Of a stretch of 64,000 nt of DNA, positions 53,233 to 63,576 are shown one piece after another. The stretch spans positions 39,310,757-39,374,756 of the forward strand of contig OZ029913.1 in NCBI GenBank assembly GCA_964023275.1, in the 5' to 3' direction. Position 1 is the first letter of the stretch. Every line of letters starts with the position of its first letter. A program made the position numbers and the translations under genes. Source of the DNA: Norana najaformis (lineage: Eukaryota > Annelida > Clitellata > Crassiclitellata > Hormogastridae). The notes beneath the pieces were generated by a model. It saw only the letters and a list, made by a program, of their open reading frames with translations. It searched no databases and was not told the DNA's origin.

Positions 53233-53784
53233 ATGGGTGCATTTACATAGCACCTTTTCAGAACAAACTTGTCAGACTCTGCTGGCATTAAGAGACTTGT
53301 GGTGTAGGTGAGTCTGAGCACTGCCTCCATCCATCCACCTCTCTTCTGAATGTAAATCTCTTAAATTTCTCAACACCAGACAAAAGCTGTGTCAGCGAGA
53401 CCAGGTTATTCACTGATGGTTTACTTCAGATCTGCTTCATAAGAACCAGGTTCCTTGGTAATGATGTCCAACCATGGAGTTGTAAACTAGTGTCTTGATT
53501 TCTTTGGCCAAAGCCAAATTGTTTTCGATCTGAGGCGCACCCAAGCCCGTCCCGACCCTACCTGATCCCATCACCAGCGAAGGCTGGTCCTTAGGGTCGT
53601 TAAGGATTGATCCTAGGTGCATTGGTCTTTTCATTGGCTTTTCATTAACATGGACTAATCCACCATGGGACTAACTGAAGCGAGACGGGATGTTTCAAAA
53701 AACTCGTCACGCTGCCAACAACGCCGGCCAGCCTCAAAGGAGCCGTCTGCCTGTTATGATTGCTAGACCTTTGTTAGATCCAGT

Positions 53785-53960
53785 CTGGCGTGAGAGAGAC
53801 AGAGACTGAGTGACAGCCTTACAAATAGTGACAGAGAAAGACTTACAGAGAGAGACGGAGACTGAGAAAGAGACGGGACGGGATGGAGACTGAATGACGG
53901 ACAGACAGTGACAGAGGGAGAGACACAAAGACAACAGAGTAAGAAACACACAAAGGGGGA
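53785..53960. repeat. GAGAGACAGA low-complexity tract
   Basis: Purine-rich microsatellite-like DNA that yields long Ser/Leu/Val frames on the minus strand. It lies upstream of the TRIM-NHL exon. Confidence 0.8.
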
Positions 53961-54397
53961 GAGACAGAAACAGCCAATACATGCCAGAAAATAAATCAAA
54001 TTACATTATATTACTGAGTTCTCCTGTAAACTGGGAGGTTAACAAGGTGTCCTGGTGTTGGTCCTGCTGTGGTCATATTTGTGCATCAGGCAAATGATCC
54101 TTTAACCTCGGTACCGTGCTTATGAGGAGTTTCTGTAGAGGCATGTGTTACCTTTACCTTTGCAGACCACACGTTGAAGACTTTAGGGCATGCAGACACA
54201 CTTGTATTAGACACAAGTGTATTATCTTGACCTTTTTACCTTTGTCTTTTACCTTTACTTGTTTTTGAAGACATTGAATTTCTATATACAACAGAGGCAT
54301 GCAAACAACTGTTATCTTTATCTTTTCACCATTACCTTTTACCATCACCTTTCTACCTTTACCTTTTGCCTTTACTGTTTTTGCAGGCGATGCCAGA

Positions 54398-56437
54398 ATG
54401 TCGTCAACGCTTGTGGAAACGGTTTCGATAAACTATGAAGACTTCAATGACAGTTTCCTTACGTGCGGCACATGCCTCTGCATGTATAACAATGAAGAAC
54501 GTAGTCCTAAACTGCTCAGTTGCTCACACACGGTCTGCCAGAGCTGTCTTGAACACATCATCGAAGCACAGGGTCGAAACACGACGACGTTCCGCTGCCC
54601 GATCTGTCGTGAAACAATCACAATCCCTCGTGGCGGCGTGACTTCTTTTCCCCCAAGCTTCATTGTCAACCAGCTGCTTGATCTGATGGGCCGTCAGCGC
54701 CGTGATGTGATCCCGAAATGCGCTCAGCACTCGCAGACGGAACTCATGTTCTGCGAGTCATGCGATGTTGTGTTCTGCGTCGACTGCACGGGCGGATCTC
54801 ACAATGGTGGCGGAGCGAGCGCACACACAATCATCCCATTTTCGATTGCAATCAAGCGCATGTCGGAGATCCTGCTGTACAAGGCAAGCCTGTGCATGAA
54901 GAACCTTGACGGTGCCATCGACATTGTGTCGGATGAGATGAACAAGCTCGATGAGAGCGCCGAGCGATGCATCGAGACTATCGTAAAGGTGTTCCAGGAC
55001 GTTGTGAGTATTGTCGAGCAGCGCAAGCTTGAGGTAGTCCAGATGGTGAAGAAGATCCGTGATGAGAAGAAGCGCGTGCTGAAGGAACAGCTCGACATAG
55101 TTGAGTCAGAGAAGCGACGCGTCCAGGCTGACTGTCAAGGACTACAGCACCAGGTCGAAGTGCGCAATATCACCGCAAAGATTGGCGACCTCAATGAGAA
55201 GCTCGACATATCAGCTACACTCACCGAACCACGTGAAAATGCATTCATGCGATTCGAATATCGCCACAATACAGCCATGGCTGACATCTTCAATGCACTC
55301 AGTCGCTTTGGAAAGATCGCCATCAGCAAGACGTTTCCAGCACTGTGCAAAGCAAGTGAAATCAAAGCAGCTACAATTCATCTCAAGTCAGCTGTCACCG
55401 TGACGACCGTTGATTACCACGGCAATGCACGAACTACCGGAGGTGACCCTGTCGTTGCCCGGATGCACAGTGCTAATGGCTTAGATGAGATTCCCATTGA
55501 TCTGACAGACAATGACAATGGGTTGTACACTCTGACCTTCACTCCGCTGATGACTGGTCAGCATCGTCTCTCAATCTCGATCTTCGATCGGCCAATCAAG
55601 GATGGTCCGTTCATTGTTGATGTCACCGACCACATCAACCCAATCCTCAAAGTTGGAAGTCCAGGATCTGGGAGCACCAACTTCAAGCAACCAGTCAGTA
55701 TAGGTTTCCGCGACAACCGGGTTTATGTCCTTGACACTGGAAACAGTCGGGTCAAGGTCTTGGACGAGAACCTCCGACTGGAGCAGCACGTCACTGGGAT
55801 CGGCCTTGAACAGCACAGCACAACAGGCATGGCACTCACCCACAATGGGAACCTCATACTCATCAACTGGCGCACGAAACTGGTAACAGAACGGACACTC
55901 GAGGGTTCCGTTGTCAAACAGTTCACATCGCCGGAGTTTGTTGAACCGATCTCAATTGCTGTCAACAGCCACAACGAAATTGTTGTCGCAGACAACGGTG
56001 TTGGAAAGCTGTTCGTGTTCAATGAGACTGGGTTGCTGCTCCATTCAGTCGGTTCCAAGGGAAGCAGACCAGGTCAATTCAAACTGATCAGTTCGGTTTA
56101 CACCACTCCCAATGATGACATAATCGTCTGTGACCATCGACTTCAGGTGTTTTCACGTTTGGGTCAGTACCTTGGCGAACTTACAGCCAGTTCGACTGCA
56201 AAGGGCGGAACATATGGAGGAGTCTGCGTCGACAAACATGGCAGCTACCTTGCGACGAGGTCGGAGAAAGGTCGCTGCGTTGTTCAGGTTTTCACGGCAT
56301 CGCGACAGTGGTTGTTTGACATCGACAGCTACGATGATCGACTGAAACGGCCAAGTGGACTCGTGGCCAACTGCGACTGTCACGTGTACGTTGTCGATCT
56401 CGGCAATGATTGCATCAAGAAATTTCGTTACATGTAG
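54398..56437 (+). CDS. TRIM-NHL E3 ubiquitin ligase, TRIM2/TRIM3-like
   Basis: A single coding exon of 679 residues. An acceptor (CTGTTTTTGCAG, ending 54386) lies 11 nt before ATG 54398 (CCAGAATGT), so an upstream non-coding exon exists. Residues 23-70 form a C3HC4 RING (Cys23, Cys26, Cys42, His44, Cys47, Cys50, Cys67, Cys70). Residues 108-143 form a type-2 B-box (Cys108, His111, Cys119, Cys122, Cys127, Cys130, His135, His143). Residues about 150-310 are helical coiled coil rich in Lys, Glu and Val. Residues about 325-435 form a filamin-type Ig domain (DNDNGLYTLTFTPLMTGQH, ending GPFIVDV). From about 440 to the end come NHL beta-propeller blades (VYVLDTGNSRVKVLD, EIVVADNGVGKLFVF, final VYVVDLGNDCIKKFRYM). 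This is the order of TRIM2, TRIM3 and TRIM71 (TRIM2/3 about 744 residues). Substrates cannot be read from sequence. The frame is intact, and GC and CpG are higher than in flanking DNA. Confidence 0.93.
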   Translation: MSSTLVETVSINYEDFNDSFLTCGTCLCMYNNEERSPKLLSCSHTVCQSCLEHIIEAQGRNTTTFRCPICRETITIPRGGVTSFPPSFIVNQLLDLMGRQRRDVIPKCAQHSQTELMFCESCDVVFCVDCTGGSHNGGGASAHTIIPFSIAIKRMSEILLYKASLCMKNLDGAIDIVSDEMNKLDESAERCIETIVKVFQDVVSIVEQRKLEVVQMVKKIRDEKKRVLKEQLDIVESEKRRVQADCQGLQHQVEVRNITAKIGDLNEKLDISATLTEPRENAFMRFEYRHNTAMADIFNALSRFGKIAISKTFPALCKASEIKAATIHLKSAVTVTTVDYHGNARTTGGDPVVARMHSANGLDEIPIDLTDNDNGLYTLTFTPLMTGQHRLSISIFDRPIKDGPFIVDVTDHINPILKVGSPGSGSTNFKQPVSIGFRDNRVYVLDTGNSRVKVLDENLRLEQHVTGIGLEQHSTTGMALTHNGNLILINWRTKLVTERTLEGSVVKQFTSPEFVEPISIAVNSHNEIVVADNGVGKLFVFNETGLLLHSVGSKGSRPGQFKLISSVYTTPNDDIIVCDHRLQVFSRLGQYLGELTASSTAKGGTYGGVCVDKHGSYLATRSEKGRCVVQVFTASRQWLFDIDSYDDRLKRPSGLVANCDCHVYVVDLGNDCIKKFRYM

Positions 56438-57560
56438 AGGCACAACATAGATTGTCGTTGTGACCCTGATTAGGCCAAGTGTTGACATGTTTCTTTCGAC
56501 TTGTGTCATCTCTGTTGACACGATGATCTGTCCTGTGTTTACGATGTCCGATGCCTCATCATGTTTCACATCCTGTGAATTATGTCATGTTCTTTAGCAT
56601 GTCTTGATCTCTGTCATCTTGGGGAGAATGTGATCTTCTGTAATGTTATCATGTAACGAGTTCTTTCTCACGTGTTGCTTGACGACTGACGTCTCGTCAT
56701 TTTACAGTGGTGCATTGCAGCTAATGAACATGAGGGCATCCTGTAATTAAATTTAGAATGAGTTCCTACAAGATGCTGGGTTTTTGTGATGCTGAGGCTA
56801 CCGTGACATCTGGAGAGATTCCTGTGAGATGAGATTCCTGCAAATCAAAGATTCTTGCTGGATTGAGTTTTTGGCAATGCAAAGATTTCTTTGCCACCTC
56901 AAATGCCAAAATTTTGGTGATGCAGATTCCTGTGACTCAGTTCTGGATGAGGTGTGATCCATGGTTGGAAGCAGCGGGAAAATAGACCTCAGGCCAGGAG
57001 CCTAATGACTGGGGATAATGCATCCAAATGAGGAATGGTATGGACCAGTGAGGACCTGTTCCCAGCTAACACTTGCAACCTGATTCTGGCAACTTGGTGA
57101 TTCTGCTGATTCTAAAGTTCCTGTAACACAATTTTTGTGACCGAAAGAAGTTCTGCACTGGTGACTCCAGTGGCACACAGGTTCCTGCAATGTTTATTTC
57201 AGTTGGATACATGATTCTCCTGTGCAGATTCCTTTGACACGGTACATTATGGACTCCTGTGACACTACAATTCCAACAATACAAATTCCTGTTTGTGATG
57301 CAGTGATTCCAGAAGTATGGATTCCCGTGGTGCTGCAATTCCTGCAATATGGATTCCCATTGCTCTGCAAGTCTTGCAATGAGAATTCCTGTTCTGCAGC
57401 GATTCCTGCAATGCAGGTTGCTGTGATGCTGCTCTTCCTCTGGCATTCCATTACTTGCCCTGCATCATGTGCAACTGTGTTGTTATTGTTGTTGGACAGT
57501 TGTTTGCACATATACGAAATGGTTTGTGATCATCTTGTTGACTTTCTGTATGTCTAATGT
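56438..57560. repeat. TRIM 3' flank with degenerate ATTCCTG minisatellite
   Basis: From about 56820 to 57450 the motif ATTCCTGCAAT / GATTCCTGTGA recurs every 12-30 bp with many substitutions. At least a dozen ATTCC or TTCCTG cores are visible. The first 380 bp are probably TRIM 3' UTR. No polyadenylation hexamer is clearly placed. Confidence 0.6.
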
Positions 57561-59149
57561 GAAGGCACTTGATTTTGCATATCGTCGTCACGGATGTCAG
57601 AGACGATAGACTTTGATTCGGCTTTGGTCTCGGACCTAGCAATGGGTGGATTCAGAGGGCTATGATCGCCGTGATATCCTCATCTGAGTTTGTGGGCCAT
57701 ACAACGGAGTTGCCATTGGAAAACTAAAGGGAGTGTCATCAAAATTGTAGAAACGAATGAACCTGAAAGATGAGAAACTGAATAGAGGTCATCAGAATAA
57801 CTGGGCAACTAAAGAAAAGGTCATCGAGAAATATGGCCCATTGACCCTACCTGTCTCCCTCCCTTTTGTAAACTTCTGGATCCGCTGGTGAAGCATTGGT
57901 GTAAATGCAAAAGGTTGGTGGAATCTTGCACTCTCACGCATTGGACGCACTGTACAAAGATTGTTACCGTTTTTGTTTCTTTAAGATAAAAGGAGTCGTC
58001 TCATTACCTGTAGAAGTTCAAATATATTGAAGTGAGACACTTTAAAGCAAAGAACTGTTTCTAGTGGTCGCTGATTGGTTGAGCAGTCGCTGTCTCGAAA
58101 TCTGAAGGAAAGTGCTTCATGCACAGTTGTCTAGTACCACCATTGATCAAGGCTTCATCAGTAAGAATAATATTAATAATTTAAAATTAGCAGACATTTC
58201 GTACCCTTCAGCCGGATTACACAAATGGTTTTCATTGCCTACAATCAGCATCCAAGTGGCTGCTTTCGTGAACCCGGTCCAACGAACATGTGGGCACCCA
58301 TGGGCCCATAGTAATACACCAAAGTCTGAACTAGTAGGCTTATTGACTGCAATTATCCGAAAGGAATTCGGATTGTCAGTCTCCAGGCAGTCTGTTGCGA
58401 TTTTAGTTTAGAGTAATTCCAAGCTGGTGCCCAATGCTTGATTTATCAGAATTTCAGATGTAACGATCTCGCTTGTGGATGTTGATAGGAATCTATTGAA
58501 ACTGCAGCTGAGGTTGATGAACGGAGCACAAGTTCCTCCTCCTTTGTTTTCTTGGGTAGGGTGCAGTTTGGGTTAGAGATAGTGGGGAGACCAATGGGGT
58601 GAGGCGAAACGAATGGGGAAAGTGTATTTTCTATGGGTAATCTGAACTAATAGGGAAAGACCTAATCTGTGCATGACTAACTGAATGGGGAAAAGTATCT
58701 TCAGTGGGAGGTACTTGGAACGAGTTGGGTAGACCTATGCCGATTCCTTTGACACGGTACATTGTTGGGTAGACCTATAGGCAAGGGCGAAATGGAAAAG
58801 GAAATACGCTTCCCAGTGGGAGATGTAATATGAATAAGTCTGAACACGAAGGTCCCCTACAATTTGCATGCAAATTATAAGAGGTGAAGTGTCCCCTAGA
58901 AATAGCACCCTGGTTCATCACGACAGGATTTCGAAGTGGGAGGAGGACTTTTTAATGCAGTGCTTCTTGATGATTGTCGAGTCAATCTTATTGTAATCTT
59001 GCCAACACTGACCGCGTGAACGACAGCGCTTGTGTTTGTCTGTTTCGGCCGAAAGAACCCTGGATCTCCGGACCACGATTCTGCGGGGTTTCTTGTGGTG
59101 TTGAGGCGCCTGAACTAGTATGATGGCTTTACCTCTTCAATAGCGCCTA
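57561..59149. other. Gene-free DNA with a short templated insertion
   Basis: No coding exon recognised. 58500-58880 contains loosely repeated AATGGGGAAAGTGT and AGTGGGAG.. phrases that also occur near 20925-21010. At 58724-58778 a 25-bp insert copied from near 57225 is flanked by 15-bp direct repeats. Confidence 0.4.
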
Positions 59150-59191
59150 CTTGTGTAGGCCATGTATCTTCTGATACATGGCCTACACAAG
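59150..59191. repeat. Perfect 19-bp hairpin
   Basis: CTTGTGTAGGCCATGTATC at 59150-59168, loop TTCT, and its exact reverse complement at 59173-59191. It abuts the 3' end of the SINE at 59192-59475. The stem has no mismatch. Confidence 0.9.
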
Positions 59192-59475
59192 ACGAAGCAG
59201 AGCAGTCCTTTAAGCCAACCCCGAGAGGCAGATGTGGGTTTGAAGTGTTAGCGACTTCATTTGTCTCAGCCTCGGCATATGCTGAGGGCAGGTGAACATT
59301 CCTGTCCCTCACCGCCTAATCTTCGCACTGACATTGTACGGTCAGTGTACTCGGTTCGCTAGGGGCGCAACTGGAAGAGGAGAAATTTCGACATCGGAAG
59401 GCCTGGAGGGATTTTAACCCTGACCTCTGGTGTTGACAGTCTAGCAGGCTGACCACTAGACTCTTATGCCTCTAA
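59192..59475 (-). repeat. SINE family A, minus strand, full-length-like
   Basis: The minus-strand head reads GAGTCTAGTGGTCAGCCTGC, TAGACTGTCAACACC, GGTCAGGGTTAAAATCCC (A- and B-boxes). The body includes CACTGACCGTACAATGTCAG, GGTGAGGGACAGGAATG, CCTCAGCATATGCCGAGGC, GACAAATGAAGTCGCTAAC and CACATCTGCCTCTCGGGGTT. The end is GGCTTAAAGGACTGCTCTGC. Confidence 0.7.
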
Positions 59476-61974
59476 AGTACACAAGTGTTTAATAACTGAT
59501 TACTGACATTACCTTAAATCACTGATTACCTTACATTACTGGCATTATGTAGCTCTAGATTCGAGTTGTACATCAGTGTTTTATAATTCTCATAGTATTT
59601 CGGCTTTCGTTTCGATTTCTTAAACAGTGAATTTGAATCGGTATAAAATGTCTGCTTGTTGATTGACTTGTGTCTTTTGAACCGATCCCATGATCAGACC
59701 CCGCGAAAGGCGCCGTATAAATGTTTTACTTTTTTATAAACTTGCATATATAAATCTACAAGCGAAGGGTGCCATAGAAATGTATCTTTATATAAACCGA
59801 CCTTACATTGTTTTTCACTTTCAGATACTTTATCGATCACCTCTGTTGACCCATCAGCCATCTGTGTAACATGGGTCTCGAGAGTTTCTTAAAAACTGTT
59901 GTGTTGTGGACTGCGGTATTCTTTCAGAGCACATTTAAAATGTGGCGGTCGCGGTCTGCACATGACTTAGGGGAGCGGGGTTGACTCCAACTCAGTTAGA
60001 CGCTGGGAGCCGCCCACATCACTACCCTTTCTACTTTCGGTATGCTTTGGCCGTTCCGAATACATGTACCATCTTTGCCCATACTGTCTGTTCTCGCCAA
60101 GGAAGATTCCGGATGGGCCGCTTCCTTAAGAAAGGCTACGCTGTAAAGCTCGGGATCCGACTCTGCTGCTTCCGCGGTCTCTGGATGGGCAACGTCCTCT
60201 GGATGGCCTTTTCTCAGAACAGGATTCGTTCCTTTACCGGGCATGGTCGTTCCCTGTTGGTGCGCCTTCTTCACTACGGCCTTTCTCTTTACGACCATTC
60301 TACGTCTTGTAACTCTGCAATTGTTAATCTGAGCCACAAGTCGTTCTCTTAGGTCCTGGGATAGGGAGATCTTATGACAAGCCTGCGTCTTACCGCCCCA
60401 TACACGTATATCGGGAAACTCATCTTCCCACTGTCACACGTCTCGGGCTCCACTCTGTGTATAGGAACTTCCAGCCTCACACGTATATTTCTCATACAGT
60501 ACAACATTTAGGCCTACTAGGCAAGTTGTGGCACCTGGATATGTGTTGGCCGTTCTCGTCCAACATAGTTACTAAATTCTGTTTTGAAAGATACAGGAAT
60601 AGAGGCGCGAGGAAGCCCGACGTCGCGCTTCAGTCGGTTATCTAAGCTCTGAGTTCTGACAAACACATGGAATCCTTATCGTCCGTGTCGACTCTTGATT
60701 ACGTGGATAACCCGGTTCGAACTTTGACGTATCGGTTATTGTCTTCTTCGGTCTGTCTTAATCTCCCTTATCCGTTAGTTTTGGGTGAGGACTCTCGTAG
60801 TCTTCAGCTTGGAATACAAGTTACACAACCCGTCGGAATTCTGGTAAAGTATGTTGGGGCGTGTCCTTCCCCGAGATTCGAACAACCTCTTTACTCTTGC
60901 CTTCTGGAAATCAGTCCGCCCTCGGCAGTAACAGCAGCGAAAACTACGCCGTATAAATAACGCTGTGCAGCTTTTGACAACGATTGCTCTGCGAACCCTA
61001 TAACCTTAGCAACAACACAAACATATTCAACAACGCTATCTAGAATAGCTTCAGCACTATAGTAACCATAAACTACCATTACCAAAAGGCCATTTCTAAC
61101 AGAGAGAAGATAGTAGACTTCGAGAAGCGCATTTGTTAGGTTACATATATACACACTTGCATACATACCTTTTTTGTATGTTGTCTGGGAATATGTAATA
61201 GGATACCAGCTTTAGGTTATAATTTTATTTCTTCAGCTGTTTAGAAGCATAACATGACTCACGTAGAGTAACAAGACGTCGTTGGGCTACTTGTTGTTTG
61301 GGTTCAAATTCTGGAAGTTAAATTGACTATTATACACGTTTTAAAATTAGCTTAAATTTATAAACTGTTAGATATCAGGCTACTCGTTTAGCGTTTCATC
61401 AAAGTTAGTAGCGTGTTTTCGGAAGTGATTTCAGACAAGTTCTCAAACAATCCTTCGTCCGATGGCCTATCATAACCTAAATTTCCGCAAGTCGTTTGGA
61501 GGATTACATGCACTGTACTTCTGACACAATTTTATTGCTACCCATAGCCTACAGATGGATCCACATACGGGCTCCAAAGAAACGTTATGCATCGTGCACC
61601 GAAGGCAGCGAAGAAGCAGACTCTTGCCACATGAATGCTGTTCAGTTAGGTTCCCGTTGAGTTCGTATCAATCGCGCGCAAGAGGTGTTCAGACGCGAAT
61701 TAGTCGCCCAAACCAGACGACATCGACAGCTATATATGACGCCAAAGACTCGTGCAAAGAATTTTCTTTGACGTATATTGTTGTTATGCGGCTACCAGAC
61801 AAAAAGCAAAAATGGACAATGGAAAAAGCCCGGCTTGCTTGCGGACCGAAGGGTGATTTATGTTTCCACAAATTGAAACGGTCGGGACTAAAGCGGGGTC
61901 AAATGTTAGGCCACCCTGGTGTCTGGTAATTGTTGAGGCGTAGAAGGGAAACAAAACTAAGCCGTGCTAATCGT
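59476..61974. other. GC-richer DNA without a recognised gene
   Basis: Tail motifs at 59706-59722 (GGCGCCGTATAAATG) and 60945-60957. Open frames at 59981-60352 (+), 59996-60337 (-), 60667-60960 (+) and 61555-61929 (+) are longer than average but carry no domain that I recognise and no consistent splice structure. The minus-strand frame 60337-59996 is Lys/Arg-rich at its start. They could include exons of the gene whose last exon is at 63035-63246. Confidence 0.3.
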
Positions 61975-62270
61975 AATATTTGGATTTCTTTAGCGCCCAA
62001 AAAGCTAAGTTGTGGGAACAGCTTATTCACAGAGGCTTAGTCAAAAACAAAACCGGTGAGACCGGTATTGTCAGATTCGGTTCCAAGTTCAGAGTCCAAA
62101 TGTTAAGGAGGTAGACAGGCAAACGGCTACGGTCATGCACGAAATACCCATCAGGCAAACTAGGCAACTGCCTAGAGGCCCCGCAACGTCAAGGTACCCC
62201 AACCAACAGCGCCTAAAAATTGCAGGCCACTAAATTCGGTAGGGCCTATACGAATTGCATGCGGGACGCA
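61975..62270 (-). repeat. GATTACG-tail repeat and a possible DNA-transposon end
   Basis: 61975-62140 (CTAATCGTAATATTTGG, TAGCGCCCAAAAAGC, GGGAACAGCTTATTCACAG, TCGGTTCCAAGTTCAGAGTC) matches 13138-13325. 62150-62200 (GGCAAACTAGGCAACTGCC then TAGAGGCCCC) resembles a hAT-like terminus; its partner is not seen. DNA at 62270-63034 is unassigned. Confidence 0.4.
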
Positions 62271-63034
62271 AAACTGGACTCGTATAATTACAATTACCGT
62301 TAAATACATGAAAATTTAGTTATCCATCGCGGGCACATAAAACGTAATCATGGTGGCTCCAGAAAGCTCGTTTGCGTATGATTGCATGGAAAGCGTTGGA
62401 GCCTGGGGCTTCGCACGAGACCCCGCGTCTCAGACTTAAACGCCCCATCCCTATGCGTGCCTTTAGCCTTTAGGGTAGCTGCTTTTCGGCTGGGAGGAAG
62501 AGAATTTGAACGGAGGACCCGACATAACCTTGAGCCTAAGATCCCCAACAGCCTTAATTCGGGCCTGGTTATGGTGGATGCAGTTTGGAACTGGAGCGGC
62601 AACAAGGAGAAGAGGAAGAATCAGGATAGGATTTTTATTACACATTTCGATTGATTCTATGTAGAAGTAAGGCTGATAAGCAGCGTGGCTCCAGGATATA
62701 AGTTCATGAGTGACTGCGCATAAGAGGGTCAGCTTACATAGGGCTGGTTAGATATAGCATACGCGACTCTTCGTTTTCCCAGCCACTATAGGCCATACGT
62801 ATGCCAAATTATTCTTAGTATACTTTCTAGTGTTGTTACTGGCCTGGATTTAGACACTGTTGCTCTTTGTAGCGGAAACCGACACGTGTTTCAGCAGACT
62901 AGTTCAGAGGCAGAGCCTAAGGGTTGACCCCCAAATGACACCTTTTAAGAAAGAACATTCTACAGATTTTTTACAGATCACTAAATCCGAGAAACAATAG
63001 CAAACCAGTTCATTATCACCCATTGAATCTGCAG

Positions 63035-63246
63035 TCATGATTTCCGCCAACACTTTTCCCGAGGTTTGCACAGACTATGTCGGCTTTGGAGGACCTTGTG
63101 ACCACCTGGATCTCGTCTGCTTCTGTTCAAAGGGATATGAGTATGCAAAATGCTTTCGCTTAGAAACTACTTTCAACTACTACCTTGTATATCACGATAA
63201 CGACGCCTGGGTGATGAAAAAGGAGCCGGACTGGGCTACGGATTAG
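63035..63246 (+). CDS. Terminal exon of an unidentified Cys-rich protein
   Basis: The acceptor TTGAATCTGCAG ends at 63034. The following 70 codons are open to TAG (63244-63246) with sensible composition. The exon may enter in phase with two nucleotides before ATG 63037. Six Cys are grouped as C-x10-C-x6-C-x-C-x8-C (ALL in residues about 11-40 counting from the ATG, the pattern holding five of them), then an aromatic stretch (FNYYLVYHDND) and an acidic end. The Cys spacing suggests disulfides in a secreted or extracellular domain, but no signal peptide or upstream exon is recognised. A single-exon reading from ATG 63037 is also possible. AATAAA at about 63454 could serve as a polyadenylation signal. 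Confidence 0.35.
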
Positions 63247-63266
63247 CAAAGGACAGCTAGGCAGAG

Positions 63267-63576
63267 ATAGGGGCGGATTTAAGAATTTGCCGCTCCATAG
63301 GTCACATTTTGCCGCCTCTAAGCCACATTTTTTGCCGTCTCGAAAAGGCCTATTTTGGCCTATTTTTCAAAAGTTTTAACTTTTTAATTTTTTTTTAAAA
63401 CACCAGACATGATGACATCAATGAGGACACCATCACTTTAAAATGCAGCTTTAAATAAATTTCATGTTCAAATTTTAATTTTTAATATTTTAATTTTGAA
63501 GTTTTGCCGCCCTCTGGAATGCGCCGCCCTAGGTCATGGCCTAGTTTGTACCTACCTATAGCAAAACCGCTACTGC
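63267..63576. mobile_element. Non-autonomous hAT-like element (MITE)
   Basis: The left end begins ATAGGGGCGGATTTAAG and the right end, reversed, begins GCAGTAGCGGTTTTGC. Both continue into GCCGC-rich sequence (TTTGCCGCTCC..., GCGCCGCCCTAGG). The flanking 8-mers AGGCAGAG (63259-63266) and AGGCACAG (63577-63584) match at 7 of 8, consistent with a hAT target-site duplication. The interior is AT-rich and non-coding. Confidence 0.55.

Noticed and set aside
53734-53999. Hydrophobic-looking minus-strand frames resembling membrane proteins
   Set aside because: GAGA low-complexity DNA read in two phases.
54433-55843. Several frames on the minus strand and in other phases within the TRIM gene
   Set aside because: Shadows of the TRIM-NHL coding exon.
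59150-59191. A microRNA precursor
   Set aside because: A 19-bp stem with a 4-nt loop is too short for an animal pre-miRNA.
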